This document shows positions 1 through 8,203 of a DNA stretch of 64,000 bases, one piece after another. The notes below the pieces were generated by a model that was not told the DNA's origin, did no database searches, and saw only the letters and a program-made list of their open reading frames with translations. The stretch is from assembly GCA_035566895.1 (NCBI GenBank), contig DATMQA010000007.1, positions 1 through 64,000 on the forward strand, given 5' to 3'. A program made the translations under genes and the position numbers. The DNA comes from DATMQA01 sp035566895. Lineage in GTDB: Bacteria > Verrucomicrobiota > Verrucomicrobiia > Limisphaerales > UBA8199. Numbering within the stretch: the stretch's first letter is position 1; every line of letters starts with the position of its first letter.

Positions 1-108
1 AGGGGCATCGGCAAGGGTGGCTCCTGGGGGGAACAAAAACCGGCCTTCTTGTTTTTGAGAAGCAGGGGGCAGCGGGGCAATCTGGCCCGTGTTGATTGAC
101 TTATCACC

Positions 109-134
109 TCGGGAGGATAACTTATCCTGGCAGA
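109..134 (+). promoter_or_regulatory. RBS-like GGGAGG with overlapping 13-nt dyad before the first gene
   Basis: GGGAGG at 111-116 lies about 18 nt before the ATG at 135, which is far for a Shine-Dalgarno site. It overlaps the dyad GGATAACTTATCC (115-127), which has perfect 6-nt arms. The dyad could be an operator or a small leader hairpin; the sequence does not decide. The rest of positions 1-108 shows no gene. Confidence 0.25.
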
Positions 135-2753
135 ATGAAAGCACTTCCTCAGCTCGCTTTGTTTCTGGCTGCCGTTGTCCCCGGGCATGCTGGCGATTTG
201 CCATCGCCCTGCCGCCAGTTCCTGGACTCGCATTGCACCGAGTGCCACGACGCGGACATGAAGAAGGGCGGGCTGGATTTAGCGGCGTTTCCGTATGACT
301 TGGCCCAGCCGACCAACTTTGCCAAATGGGTCCTGGTGCACGACCGCGTCAGCAACGGTGAAATGCCGCCGAAGAAAAAGCCGCGACCCAAGGGAGTGGA
401 GCTTGAACTGTTCCTCAAGTCGCTTTCCTCGTCCCTGGTCTCCGCTGAGCAGGGCCGCCTCGCCGCCGAGGGGCGCGCGACGCAGCGCCGGCTCAACCGC
501 TACGAATACGAGAATGCCTTGCGCGACCTGCTCCACGCGCCCTGGCTGCAAATCCGGGACTCGTTGCCGGAGGATGGCGAGGCGCTGCGCTTCAATAAGG
601 TCGGCGACGCGCTGGACATGTCCCACGTGCAGATGGCGCGCTACCTCAGCGCGGCGGATTACGCTTTGCGCCAGGCTATCGCGCCGTACGCCGAGCCGCC
701 ACGCCTCAGCGTGCACCGCTATTATGCGCGCGATCAGCGCAGTTACACCAAGCCGATGGAGTTCGATGTGTTCAACAATGCGCCCGAACGTGCCACTTTC
801 CCGGTGCTGGGTTTCAAGGGTCAACCGGACGTCCGCGCGGGCAAGGCGCCTATCACCAGCACGAACGCCCAGTTGCGCGAGTTGGAAGGCATGGGCGTGG
901 TGGCAAGCGCCTACGAGCCAATCGAGCCGAAGTTCAACCAGTTCCGGGCCCCGGTTGCGGGCCATTACAAGCTGCGCTTCAACGCCTATTCCGTCTGGGT
1001 CGGACCGGGCGAAAGCAATAAATGGTTCATTCCAAACCTGGACGACATTTCGCGCGGTCATCGCGACGAGCCGATCACCATCACCGCCGATACCCCTCCC
1101 GGGCTGCTGCGCACGCTCGGCAATTTCGATGCGATGCCCGAACCGGCCGTGCATGAACTCGACGTTTGGCTGCTCGCGGGCGAGATGATTCGGCCGGACG
1201 CGGGGCGGTTGTTCCGCTCCCGGCCCGGCGCCGGCCGGTGGCACAATCCGCTCGCGGAAAAGGACGGCCAGCCCGGCGTGGTCTTCCGCTGGATGGAAGT
1301 CGAAGGCCCGATTTACGACCAGTGGCCGCCGGCCGGACACAAGCTGCTCTTCGCCGACCTGCCGATGTCTAACAAAAAGGCGGCACCGATTGATGACAAC
1401 CCTGCCCGGACCAACCGCTTGGGCCAGCGCCGATTCAAACCGCCGCCGGGCGTCGAAGTGGTGTCGAAGCAACCTATGGACGATGCCGAGCGCTTGCTCC
1501 GCCAGTTCATGCGGCAAGCCTATCGCCGCCCGACCGATGACACGGAACTGAAGCGCTTCCTCCCCGTCGTCCGAACGGCCTTGAAACAGGGTAACTCTTT
1601 TACCGACGCCATGGTGGCTGCTTACACCGCCGTGCTCTGTTCGCCGGAGTTCGTCTGCCTCGAGGAAAAGCCCGGATGCCTGGATGACTACGCGCTGGCC
1701 TCGCGTCTCTCGTTTTTCCTCTGGAACTCGGCCCCGGATGAGGAGCTGCGCCAATGCGCCGCGAAAGATGAATTGCACCAGCCCGATGTCTTGCGCGCGC
1801 AGACGGAGCGGTTGCTGGCCGATCCCAAGTCGCGCCAGTTCGTCGAAGCCTTCCTCGATTACTGGCTCGACCTCCGCAAAATCCTCGCCACCGCGCCCGA
1901 CGCCGGATTGTATCCGGACTATTACCTCGACGATTTGTTGACCGAATCGTCGCTCGAAGAAACCCGGGCGTTCTTCACCGAACTGCTCCGCGAGGATTTG
2001 CCCGCGCGCAACATCATTTCCTCCGACTTCGCCATCCTCAACGAGCGGCTCGCCGCCCACTATGGCCTTCCGCCGGTGTCGGGCGTCACCTTGCGCCGTA
2101 TTCCCTTGCCGCCGGACAGCCCGCGCGGCGGCCTGATGACCCAAGCTGCGGTGCTCAAGGTTACCGCCAACGGAACGACCACCTCCCCTGTGTTGCGCGG
2201 CGCCTGGATCATGGAGCGCATCCTCGGACAAAAACCGCCGCCCCCGCCGCCGAGTGTCCCCGCCCTTGAACCGGATACCCGCGGCGCGGTCACCATCCGC
2301 CAGCAACTCGAACAGCATCGCTCACAGGCAACCTGCGCCGCGTGCCATGCGAAGATGGACCCGGCCGGCTTTGCCCTGGAGAACTTCGACGTCATGGGCG
2401 GCTGGCGCGACCGCTACCGCGCCGAGGGCGGTGGCACACCGGAGCCGGGCATCGCCAAAAGCGGGCAGAAATTCGCCTTCCACTATGCGCTGCCTGTCGA
2501 TGCCAGCGCAGAATTGCCGGATGGCCGGAAATTCCGCGACATCCGCGAACTCAAACAACTGCTGCTCGCCAACGACAAGCAAATCGCGCGCAACCTCGCG
2601 AAGCAGCTCTCCGTCTATGCGACTGGTGCCCCGGTTCGCTTCGCCGACCGCGAGCAGATTGAGCTGCTCCTGGAACGCGCCAGTTCCAGCCATTACGGCG
2701 TGCGCAGCCTGATCCTCGAACTCGTGCAGAGCCGGTTATTTATGGACAAGTAA
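135..2753 (+). CDS. Secreted DUF1592/DUF1588-family protein with planctomycete-type cytochrome c domain
   Basis: Exported protein of about 872 residues. I start at ATG 135 because MKALPQLALFLAAVVPGHAG is a good signal peptide; an upstream in-frame start would add 13 residues that do not fit. A haem-binding CTECH lies at residues 34-38, followed by the DMKKGGLDL run typical of planctomycete-type cytochrome c (PSD1-like) domains. A second CxxCH (CAACH, about residue 735) sits in the DUF1588 region before MDPAGFALENFD. The order DUF1587-like, DUF1592, DUF1588, DUF1585 is the usual one in Planctomycetota and Verrucomicrobiota. The DUF1552 gene follows after 15 nt, the standard partner arrangement, so the two are very likely co-transcribed. 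The role is unknown; periplasmic electron transfer coupled to polymer oxidation is often proposed. Confidence 0.9.
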   Translation: MKALPQLALFLAAVVPGHAGDLPSPCRQFLDSHCTECHDADMKKGGLDLAAFPYDLAQPTNFAKWVLVHDRVSNGEMPPKKKPRPKGVELELFLKSLSSSLVSAEQGRLAAEGRATQRRLNRYEYENALRDLLHAPWLQIRDSLPEDGEALRFNKVGDALDMSHVQMARYLSAADYALRQAIAPYAEPPRLSVHRYYARDQRSYTKPMEFDVFNNAPERATFPVLGFKGQPDVRAGKAPITSTNAQLRELEGMGVVASAYEPIEPKFNQFRAPVAGHYKLRFNAYSVWVGPGESNKWFIPNLDDISRGHRDEPITITADTPPGLLRTLGNFDAMPEPAVHELDVWLLAGEMIRPDAGRLFRSRPGAGRWHNPLAEKDGQPGVVFRWMEVEGPIYDQWPPAGHKLLFADLPMSNKKAAPIDDNPARTNRLGQRRFKPPPGVEVVSKQPMDDAERLLRQFMRQAYRRPTDDTELKRFLPVVRTALKQGNSFTDAMVAAYTAVLCSPEFVCLEEKPGCLDDYALASRLSFFLWNSAPDEELRQCAAKDELHQPDVLRAQTERLLADPKSRQFVEAFLDYWLDLRKILATAPDAGLYPDYYLDDLLTESSLEETRAFFTELLREDLPARNIISSDFAILNERLAAHYGLPPVSGVTLRRIPLPPDSPRGGLMTQAAVLKVTANGTTTSPVLRGAWIMERILGQKPPPPPPSVPALEPDTRGAVTIRQQLEQHRSQATCAACHAKMDPAGFALENFDVMGGWRDRYRAEGGGTPEPGIAKSGQKFAFHYALPVDASAELPDGRKFRDIRELKQLLLANDKQIARNLAKQLSVYATGAPVRFADREQIELLLERASSSHYGVRSLILELVQSRLFMDK

Positions 2754-2768
2754 TCAGTAATCACTCAA

Positions 2769-4097
2769 ATGAACACTCCCTCCCTCTCCCTCGGGCGCCC
2801 ACTCTCGCGTCGCAAGTTCCTCCGCGGCGCCGGCATCCTCCTCTCTCTCCCGATGCTCGAGGCGATGACGCCCGTCTTCGCCGGTCTCGCCAAAGCCGCC
2901 TCCGGCGCCACCCCTTCCTCGAAGCCGCGCCGGATGCTCGGCATTTGCAACAATCTCGGCCTCCTCCCCGATCAATTCTTCCCCAAGGAGACCGGGCGCG
3001 ATTACGCCCTGTCGCCCTATCTCGAAGTGCTCAAGGAGCATCGCGACGATTTCACCGTGTTCAGCGGCGTGTGGCATCCGGACGTGGACGGCGGGCATCC
3101 CGCGGATAATTGCTTTCTCACCGCCGCCCCGCATCCGGGCAGCGCCGGTTTCCGGAATACCATTTCGCTCGACCAATACATCAGCGAACGCCTCGGCCAT
3201 CTCACGCGCTTTCCGTCGCTGACTCTCGGCGTGAACGTGCTGCAGGGCCAGCGCAGTCTTTCCTGGACCGGTTCGGGTGTGCTCATCCCGTGCGAGGAAA
3301 AGGCCGCGGATGTTTTCGCCCGAATGTTTTTGCAGGGAACCAGGGCCGAAACCAACGCCCAAATCCGCAAACTGGAAATGGGCCAGAGCATCCTCGACGC
3401 CGTGGCCGGCCAGGCGAAGTATTTGCAGCGCACCGTCGGCGCGCGCGACCGTGACCGGCTCGACCAGTACTTTACGAGCGTCCGCGACCTCGAGCAACGC
3501 ATGCAGATGTCACGTGAATGGGAAAACAAGCCCAAGCCGAAAGTCAGCGCGCCAATGCCGCTGGATCCCGCCAGCCCCAAGGCTTACATGGACAAGGTGA
3601 AGCTCATGTACGACATGGCGCGGCTCGCCTTCGAGACCGATTCCACCCGCTCCATCTCGCTGTTGCTCGACAGCGTCAATTCGCCCGCTATCGAGTTTGG
3701 CGGCGTCAAGACCACCGACGGCTATCACAATCTTTCCCACCACGGAAGGTCCAAGGAGAAGCTGGCGCAGTTGAAAACCATCGATGAATGGCACATGAAG
3801 CTGCTGGCCGAGCTGTTCAGCGAGTTAAAAGCCGTGAAGGAAGACGGCGAGCCGTTGCTCGACCGCACGATGATTCTTTACGGCTCGAATCTCGGCAATG
3901 CCAACACGCATGTGACCACGAACCTGCCGACGCTCTTCGCCGGCGGCGGTTTCAATCACGGCCAGCATCTCGCGTTCAATGCCGACCACAATTACCCGCT
4001 GCCGAACCTGTTCGTCTCGATGCTCCAACGCCTGGGCCTGGACACCGACAGGTTCGCCTCCGCCACCGGTACCATGCGCGGCCTTGAACTGGCGTAG
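2769..4097 (+). CDS. DUF1552-family protein with Tat signal
   Basis: The N-terminus carries a twin-arginine motif, SRRKFLRGAG at about residues 13-22, followed by the hydrophobic stretch ILLSLPMLEAM. Export in folded form to the periplasm is therefore likely. The 442-residue length and the body of the protein (GICNNLGLLPDQFFP, the sulfatase-like YGSNLGNANTHVTTNLPTLFAGG) match the DUF1552 family, which is related to DUF1501/alkaline phosphatase-like folds. It sits 15 nt downstream of the DUF1592 cytochrome gene, its constant partner in this phylum. The catalytic activity of the family is not established. No transmembrane anchor other than the signal was seen. Confidence 0.9.
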   Translation: MNTPSLSLGRPLSRRKFLRGAGILLSLPMLEAMTPVFAGLAKAASGATPSSKPRRMLGICNNLGLLPDQFFPKETGRDYALSPYLEVLKEHRDDFTVFSGVWHPDVDGGHPADNCFLTAAPHPGSAGFRNTISLDQYISERLGHLTRFPSLTLGVNVLQGQRSLSWTGSGVLIPCEEKAADVFARMFLQGTRAETNAQIRKLEMGQSILDAVAGQAKYLQRTVGARDRDRLDQYFTSVRDLEQRMQMSREWENKPKPKVSAPMPLDPASPKAYMDKVKLMYDMARLAFETDSTRSISLLLDSVNSPAIEFGGVKTTDGYHNLSHHGRSKEKLAQLKTIDEWHMKLLAELFSELKAVKEDGEPLLDRTMILYGSNLGNANTHVTTNLPTLFAGGGFNHGQHLAFNADHNYPLPNLFVSMLQRLGLDTDRFASATGTMRGLELA

Positions 4098-4102
4098 ACC
4101 GG

Positions 4103-4123
4103 GTAGTGTCCTAAGGACACTAC
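4103..4123. repeat. 21-nt inverted repeat after the DUF1552 gene
   Basis: GTAGTGTCCT and AGGACACTAC form perfect 10-nt arms around one A, five nt after the stop codon. The short word CGTAGACC or GCGTAGACC stands on each side. There is no T-run, so this is not a standard intrinsic terminator; it may be a REP-like unit or a protein-binding site. Confidence 0.5.
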
Positions 4124-4133
4124 CGTAGACCGT

Positions 4134-4179
4134 GTCACCAGTACTGGTGACTGGCAGGGATCTGCGGCTGAGCTAGTAT
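4134..4179 (+). promoter_or_regulatory. Promoter with 18-nt dyad operator, sRNA copy 1
   Basis: The perfect palindrome GTCACCAGTACTGGTGAC (4134-4151) abuts a -35-like CTGGCA (4151-4156). A 17-nt spacer follows, then TAGTAT (4174-4179) as the -10. The same geometry recurs at copies 2 and 3. A dyad touching the -35 suggests either repression or class-II-like activation by an unknown dimeric regulator. Confidence 0.6.
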
Positions 4180-4185
4180 ATGAGC

Positions 4186-4280
4186 GTGTTAACGGTGGTC
4201 CTTGGCAGGACTGCTGAAAAGAATTTGAGTTCTCTTTTGTAGAGTGTGTCAAAAAGGCCGGTGTAAAATCCGGCCTTTTT
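4186..4280 (+). ncRNA. Candidate small RNA, copy 1 of 3
   Basis: Predicted transcript of about 95 nt, from about 7 nt after the -10 to the end of the T-run. It has a first hairpin (GGTCCT-TGGC-AGGACT, near 4197-4213), an A/T-rich middle with AGAA/TTCT pairing, and a terminator. A 43-nt middle stretch is identical in all three copies. No start codon with a useful reading frame was seen. It stands alone between a + strand gene end and a - strand gene end, so it is not a leader of a neighbouring gene. Only direct self-comparison supports it; the family is not one I recognise. Confidence 0.7.
4251..4280 (+). terminator. Intrinsic terminator of sRNA copy 1
   Basis: GGCCGG and CCGGCC pair around an A-rich 8-nt loop. 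The hairpin is preceded by five A and followed by five T, so the stem can extend to 11 bp. Confidence 0.85.
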
Positions 4281-4388
4281 GTTTATACACATAAAACTCT
4301 CAACGCCCGAACCCTGCTTGACTAAGAGGGCGGGGCGAGAAAACTCAGTCATGCCATGAAGCCAGTTTGATCATCCGTTTGACCACGC

Positions 4389-5183
4389 TCAGGGTTTGCC
4401 TAAACTGCGGAGGTTTTGCAGGCCCTGCTGTACCGTCCCGGAGGCTTTCGTGAGGCCAGGGGCGTACTTGTCCGCGACAGAGGCGATCAAGTCTTTCTGC
4501 GAGGGCGTCAGGTTTGCGTTCGACGCCACTTTCTGTATCGCGGGGGCGGCGGCCGTGATCTCGCCTTTGCGCAGCGAACCGACAATGGTCGCCACGTCAG
4601 TTTGTGCGCCGTCGAGGCTCGAGAAGTTGCGCTGAACGACAAACGCCGTTGCCAGGTTGCCCACGTCCTTCGCCAATTGCGTTTGTTGCGGAGTCAGGCT
4701 GGCGGCTTGGGCCGCTTGGTAAAATGAGGCCAGCGCCGAAGAATCTTTGCCGCCGACCAGCGATTGCACGGAACTTGCCATTTGCGATTTCAGCGTAGAG
4801 TTCCCAGGGGCCGATGCCGTCAGGGCGTTCACTTTGTCCGACAATTCGGTTCCCACCGAACTAAGCACCTGGTCCTTTTCCGTTTTGGCCATCGCCGCAA
4901 GCTGGGAGCCCGCGCCCGACACAGCGGATTGGGCGGCTTCTGCTGGGGCCGTCGCCGGCGCTGTTGCTGGCGCGACTGCCGATGCGGTCTCTGCCGGCGC
5001 CGCCGGCGTAACTGTCGATGCCGTCCCGGTCGGCGTCGCCGGTGCAACTGCTTGGGGAGCGCTTGGCGGCGGTGCGGCCTCGCCAGACTTCGCCTCCGGG
5101 GTTGAGGATGAATTACCGCAGCCGGACAATAAAGCGGTTGCTACGCCCGCGATCACGAACAAGCCAAGGAGTGTCGGTCTCAT
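4389..5183 (-). CDS. Ala/Pro/Thr-rich lipoprotein of unknown function
   Basis: Predicted lipoprotein of 264 residues. The signal ends in the lipobox LSGC with Cys22, so it should be lipid-anchored. Residues of about 25-85 are a low-complexity Ala/Pro/Thr linker made of repeats such as APATAPATAPAE. The remaining 180 residues are helical and rich in Ala, Ser and Gln (KSQMASSVQSLVGGKDSSALASFYQ), with no domain I recognise. The gene is flanked on both sides by direct repeats of the 147-nt sRNA cassette (4134-4280 and 5279-5425), which run on the opposite strand. Those direct repeats could allow loss or duplication of the gene by recombination. Confidence 0.75.
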   Translation of the reverse strand: MRPTLLGLFVIAGVATALLSGCGNSSSTPEAKSGEAAPPPSAPQAVAPATPTGTASTVTPAAPAETASAVAPATAPATAPAEAAQSAVSGAGSQLAAMAKTEKDQVLSSVGTELSDKVNALTASAPGNSTLKSQMASSVQSLVGGKDSSALASFYQAAQAASLTPQQTQLAKDVGNLATAFVVQRNFSSLDGAQTDVATIVGSLRKGEITAAAPAIQKVASNANLTPSQKDLIASVADKYAPGLTKASGTVQQGLQNLRSLGKP

Positions 5184-5278
5184 AGGCTTCCGATTATGCG
5201 CGGTTCCGGAAGAGGAGCAAAGACTAATTCTAGCAATGCGCGGAATGGGTGCGGAATCACCGGCCGAAAGCTCCCCAT

Positions 5279-5324
5279 GTCACCAGAACTGGTGACTGGC
5301 GAGGATCTTGGCCTAAGCTAAGAT
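5279..5324 (+). promoter_or_regulatory. Promoter with dyad operator, sRNA copy 2
   Basis: The dyad GTCACCAGAACTGGTGAC (8-nt arms, central AA) lies at 5279-5296. CTGGCG (5296-5301) is the -35, the spacer is 17 nt, and TAAGAT (5319-5324) is the -10. The geometry is identical to copies 1 and 3 although the spacer sequence differs. Confidence 0.6.
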
Positions 5325-5330
5325 ACAAGG

Positions 5331-5425
5331 GTGTTAATGGTGGTCCTTGGCGGGACTGCTGAAAAGAATTTGAGTTCTCTTTTGTAGAGTGTGTCGGAAA
5401 GGCCGGAGTAAAATCCGGCCTTTTT
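5331..5425 (+). ncRNA. Candidate small RNA, copy 2 of 3
   Basis: Same 95-nt layout as copy 1. In the first hairpin, one stem position changes from A to G opposite T, so U-A becomes U-G and pairing is kept. The terminator loop changes from TGTAAAAT to AGTAAAAT. It lies between the start of the - strand lipoprotein gene and the + strand glycosidase gene, about 210 nt before the latter. Because it ends in its own terminator I read it as a separate RNA, though a leader role for the downstream gene cannot be excluded. Confidence 0.68.
5398..5425 (+). terminator. Intrinsic terminator of sRNA copy 2
   Basis: AAAGGCCGG and CCGGCCTTT pair around an 8-nt loop and are followed by a T-run. The design matches the other two copies. 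Confidence 0.85.
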
Positions 5426-5637
5426 CGTTTTTTGAGGAGAGGCGCTGGTTTTCCTTTGCTCGTTCCGATGGTTCTTGTGACTTTTTGTGACCCTCCCCAT
5501 CACTTTTCTCCGCGAGGAACGGGTTCCTTCTTGATGCCTCATTCACTGGCCGCATCAGCGGTCCGGAACTACCCGGAAGCGTACCCGCTCCGCCTTCCGC
5601 TTGTCCGGGGGCCGGTAGTGACCTAGCCTCGCGGTTG

Positions 5638-7917
5638 ATGAAAACGCCCGCGCGCGCCCCAACGATACCCGCATCCTCTCTCGCTACCATCCTGATTCTC
5701 GCTTGCTGGGTTTTCGCGAACGCAGCGCCCACTCTGGACGGTGCGCTTAAGGAGGGCGACGCTTCGAACGCCACCGAGGCGCCGGGCGATGGAGCTTGGG
5801 CCTTCCAGCCTCCCCGCGATGAGTTCAGCCCTGACGCTCTGCTCGATTTGCGGCGGCTCAACGAAGCGGTCGCCGGTGAGCATGGTTTTGTGCGGCGCTC
5901 AGCCGACGGTAGCGATTTCGTGCTTGGCGATGGGCGGCCCGCCAGGTTCTGGGCGGTCAATGACGCCGCGTTCGACAAAGCTCTCGCCCGGCACGCCCGA
6001 TTCCTGGCCAAACGCGGTATCAACATGGTCCGCTTTCACGGCAATATCACCCCTGGCGGCAACGACTTGTCGGCAATTGACCGCGTTGACCGCGACCGGC
6101 TCTGGAAAGAGGTCGCGGCGATGAAGAAGGAAGGCATCTACGTGACTTACTCGCCCTATTGGGCCGGCGCCTCGCGCGCAAAACCAGCGATGGGATACCT
6201 CGATGACGGCGGCAACCACAATTGGGGTCTGCTGTTCTTCGACCCAAAACTCCGGCAAGCTTACAAGAACTGGCTGAGGCAGGTGCTAACCGAAAAGAAC
6301 CCGTACACGGGTGTTCCGCTGGCTCAAGATCCGGCGCTGGCCATCATCCAGATTCAAAACGAGGACTCGCTCTTGTTCTGGACGACTCAGGGAATCAAGG
6401 GCGCTGCGCGGCAGGAGCTGCGCCGGCAATTCGGAGCCTTCGCCGTAAAGAAATACGGTTCGCTGGACAAAGCCAAGGCGGCCTGGCAGGGAGCCGCCCC
6501 CTCGCCCGACCAGGATGGCCCCGACGACTTCGCCAACGGCGAAGCCGCCCTCTTCATCACTTGGGAATTGACCCAGCACCGCGGCAATGCGGGGCAACAG
6601 CAACGATGCGCCGACCAAATGCAATTCCTCACGGAGACGATGTACCAATTCAACAACATGATTGGCGACTACCTGAAAAACGACCTCGGCTGCAAACAGC
6701 TCGTCAACGCCGGCAACTGGCGCACCGCCGACAACGTCACGATGCTCGATGCCGAACGGTTTTCCTACTCCGCCAATGACGTAATGGCGGTGAATCGCTA
6801 CTACGACGGCGCCCATGAAGGCCACAACAAAGGTTGGGCCATTTGCAATGGCGATCGGTTTACCGACGATTCCGTGCTGCGGCGACCCCGCGAACTGCCG
6901 CTGACGCTCAAGCAAGTGGCCGGTTTCCCAATGATGATTACGGAGAGCTCGTGGGTCCCGCCGCTGAGCTACCAGTCCGAAGGCCCGTTCCTGGTGGCGG
7001 CTTATCAATCGCTGACCGGCGTGGACGCCTTCTTTTGGTTCGCGACCGGCGAGGAAGACTGGCGCCAGCCTGGCTCCGCCAACGGTTTTCTTCCGTCCGA
7101 AGGCAAATGGGTGTGCGCCACGCCGATGCTCATGGGCCAGTGGCCGGCCGCGGCGCTGATGTACCGGCTCGGATATGTCAAGCAAGGTGCGCCTGTCGTC
7201 TCCGAGCAGCGCGCCCTCTCCGACCTCTGGCATCGCCGCATGCCCATCATCGCCGAAGATGCCGGCTATGACCCCAATCGTGACCAGCCCAACCTTTCGA
7301 AGGAACCCAACATCAAAGGCGGCATCGACCCGCTCGCTTATCTCGTCGGTCCGGTCGTGGTGAAATACGGTGGTGACCCGGCACAGAGCCAGGCCGCTGA
7401 CCTGACCCAGTACCTCGATCGCCAGCGTAAAACGGCCCGGTCCATAACCGGCGAACTCACGCTTAACTACGGCGAAGGCTGGTGCAAACTCGACACACCG
7501 AAAGCGCAGGGCGTCACCGGTTTCCTCAAAACGGCGGGTACCTGCAAATGCTCCGATCTCGAAATCCGCTCCGGGAACGATTACGCCACGGTGTTGGCGG
7601 TCGCGATGGACAACCAACCGCTGAAAGCGTCCGCTAAAATTCTCGTCCAGGTCGGCACTGCCGAGCGGCCGCTCGGCTGGAAAACCAAACCCGCCCAGGT
7701 CGCCGGCCGCGCCGGCGAGGAAGTGGTTAGTTTCCGCCACGCGCCCTGGATGATCGTCGGTGCCGACATCGCGCTTGCCATTGCTAATACGACCCTCAAG
7801 ACCGCCCGTGTTCTGGACGCCAACGGCATGCCCGTCAAAGACATCCCACTCGAGCAGTCCGCCGGTCGCAACACTTTCACGTTTCCACCTGACGCGCTCT
7901 ACGTCGTGCTGCAGTAA
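5638..7917 (+). CDS. Secreted glycoside hydrolase-like (beta/alpha)8 protein
   Basis: About 759 residues from ATG 5638; a TTG directly before it is less likely. The N-terminus is a signal peptide (ASSLATILILACWVFANAAP). The central region reads as a glycosidase barrel: WAVNDAAFDKALARHARFLAKRGINMVRFHG is the typical strand-1/2 region. IIQIQNEDSLLFW carries the Asn-Glu expected of the acid/base at the end of strand 4. ITESSW (near residue 440) offers a candidate nucleophile Glu. The C-terminal part looks like a beta-sandwich. It resembles cellulase/beta-galactosidase-like proteins of clan GH-A common in Verrucomicrobiota, but I cannot name the family or substrate. It probably acts on plant or algal polysaccharide outside the cytoplasm. 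Confidence 0.72.
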   Translation: MKTPARAPTIPASSLATILILACWVFANAAPTLDGALKEGDASNATEAPGDGAWAFQPPRDEFSPDALLDLRRLNEAVAGEHGFVRRSADGSDFVLGDGRPARFWAVNDAAFDKALARHARFLAKRGINMVRFHGNITPGGNDLSAIDRVDRDRLWKEVAAMKKEGIYVTYSPYWAGASRAKPAMGYLDDGGNHNWGLLFFDPKLRQAYKNWLRQVLTEKNPYTGVPLAQDPALAIIQIQNEDSLLFWTTQGIKGAARQELRRQFGAFAVKKYGSLDKAKAAWQGAAPSPDQDGPDDFANGEAALFITWELTQHRGNAGQQQRCADQMQFLTETMYQFNNMIGDYLKNDLGCKQLVNAGNWRTADNVTMLDAERFSYSANDVMAVNRYYDGAHEGHNKGWAICNGDRFTDDSVLRRPRELPLTLKQVAGFPMMITESSWVPPLSYQSEGPFLVAAYQSLTGVDAFFWFATGEEDWRQPGSANGFLPSEGKWVCATPMLMGQWPAAALMYRLGYVKQGAPVVSEQRALSDLWHRRMPIIAEDAGYDPNRDQPNLSKEPNIKGGIDPLAYLVGPVVVKYGGDPAQSQAADLTQYLDRQRKTARSITGELTLNYGEGWCKLDTPKAQGVTGFLKTAGTCKCSDLEIRSGNDYATVLAVAMDNQPLKASAKILVQVGTAERPLGWKTKPAQVAGRAGEEVVSFRHAPWMIVGADIALAIANTTLKTARVLDANGMPVKDIPLEQSAGRNTFTFPPDALYVVLQ

Positions 7918-8050
7918 ACTTTCTTGTTTCTTGTGGAGACGACGTAACGAGCGGTCGGTTTTGTAGGAGACGACGTCAGGAGGCTCTGATCAAATGTGCG
8001 GCGCTTGATGGAATGTGAGGCGGCCACCGCGCTGCGTCCTTGTACTTCCA

Positions 8051-8152
8051 TCCGCCAGGATTTTCTGAGCTTGTGCAAATCCTTAGCGTATCGCCTACAA
8101 GTCGTGTCTCCCCCATTTAACTCTTTTACCTTTTTTAACCTATTTAACTATT
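8051..8152 (+). repeat. Spacer repeat, uninterrupted copy A
   Basis: From TCCGCCAGGATTTTCTGAGC through TATCGCC to a TTTAACC-rich tail (8112-8152), this spacer matches 10044-10272 apart from a 129-nt insertion in the latter. The first 35 nt agree at 31 positions. It ends about 50 nt before the subtilase start. The rest of the 7918-8203 spacer shows no gene. Confidence 0.75.
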
Positions 8153-8203
8153 TGAATGCGGCCACGTTTGCCGGCATTTAATATTCGTGCTAATCTCCAC
8201 ATT

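Noticed and set aside
279..2318. Long open frame on the - strand opposite the DUF1592 cytochrome gene
   Set aside because: It is the shadow of a GC-rich coding region, without domains or a signal, and the + strand gene is certain.
5334..6026. Open - strand frame across sRNA copy 2
   Set aside because: It crosses the dense + strand glycosidase gene and the terminator; Arg/Ser-rich shadow composition.
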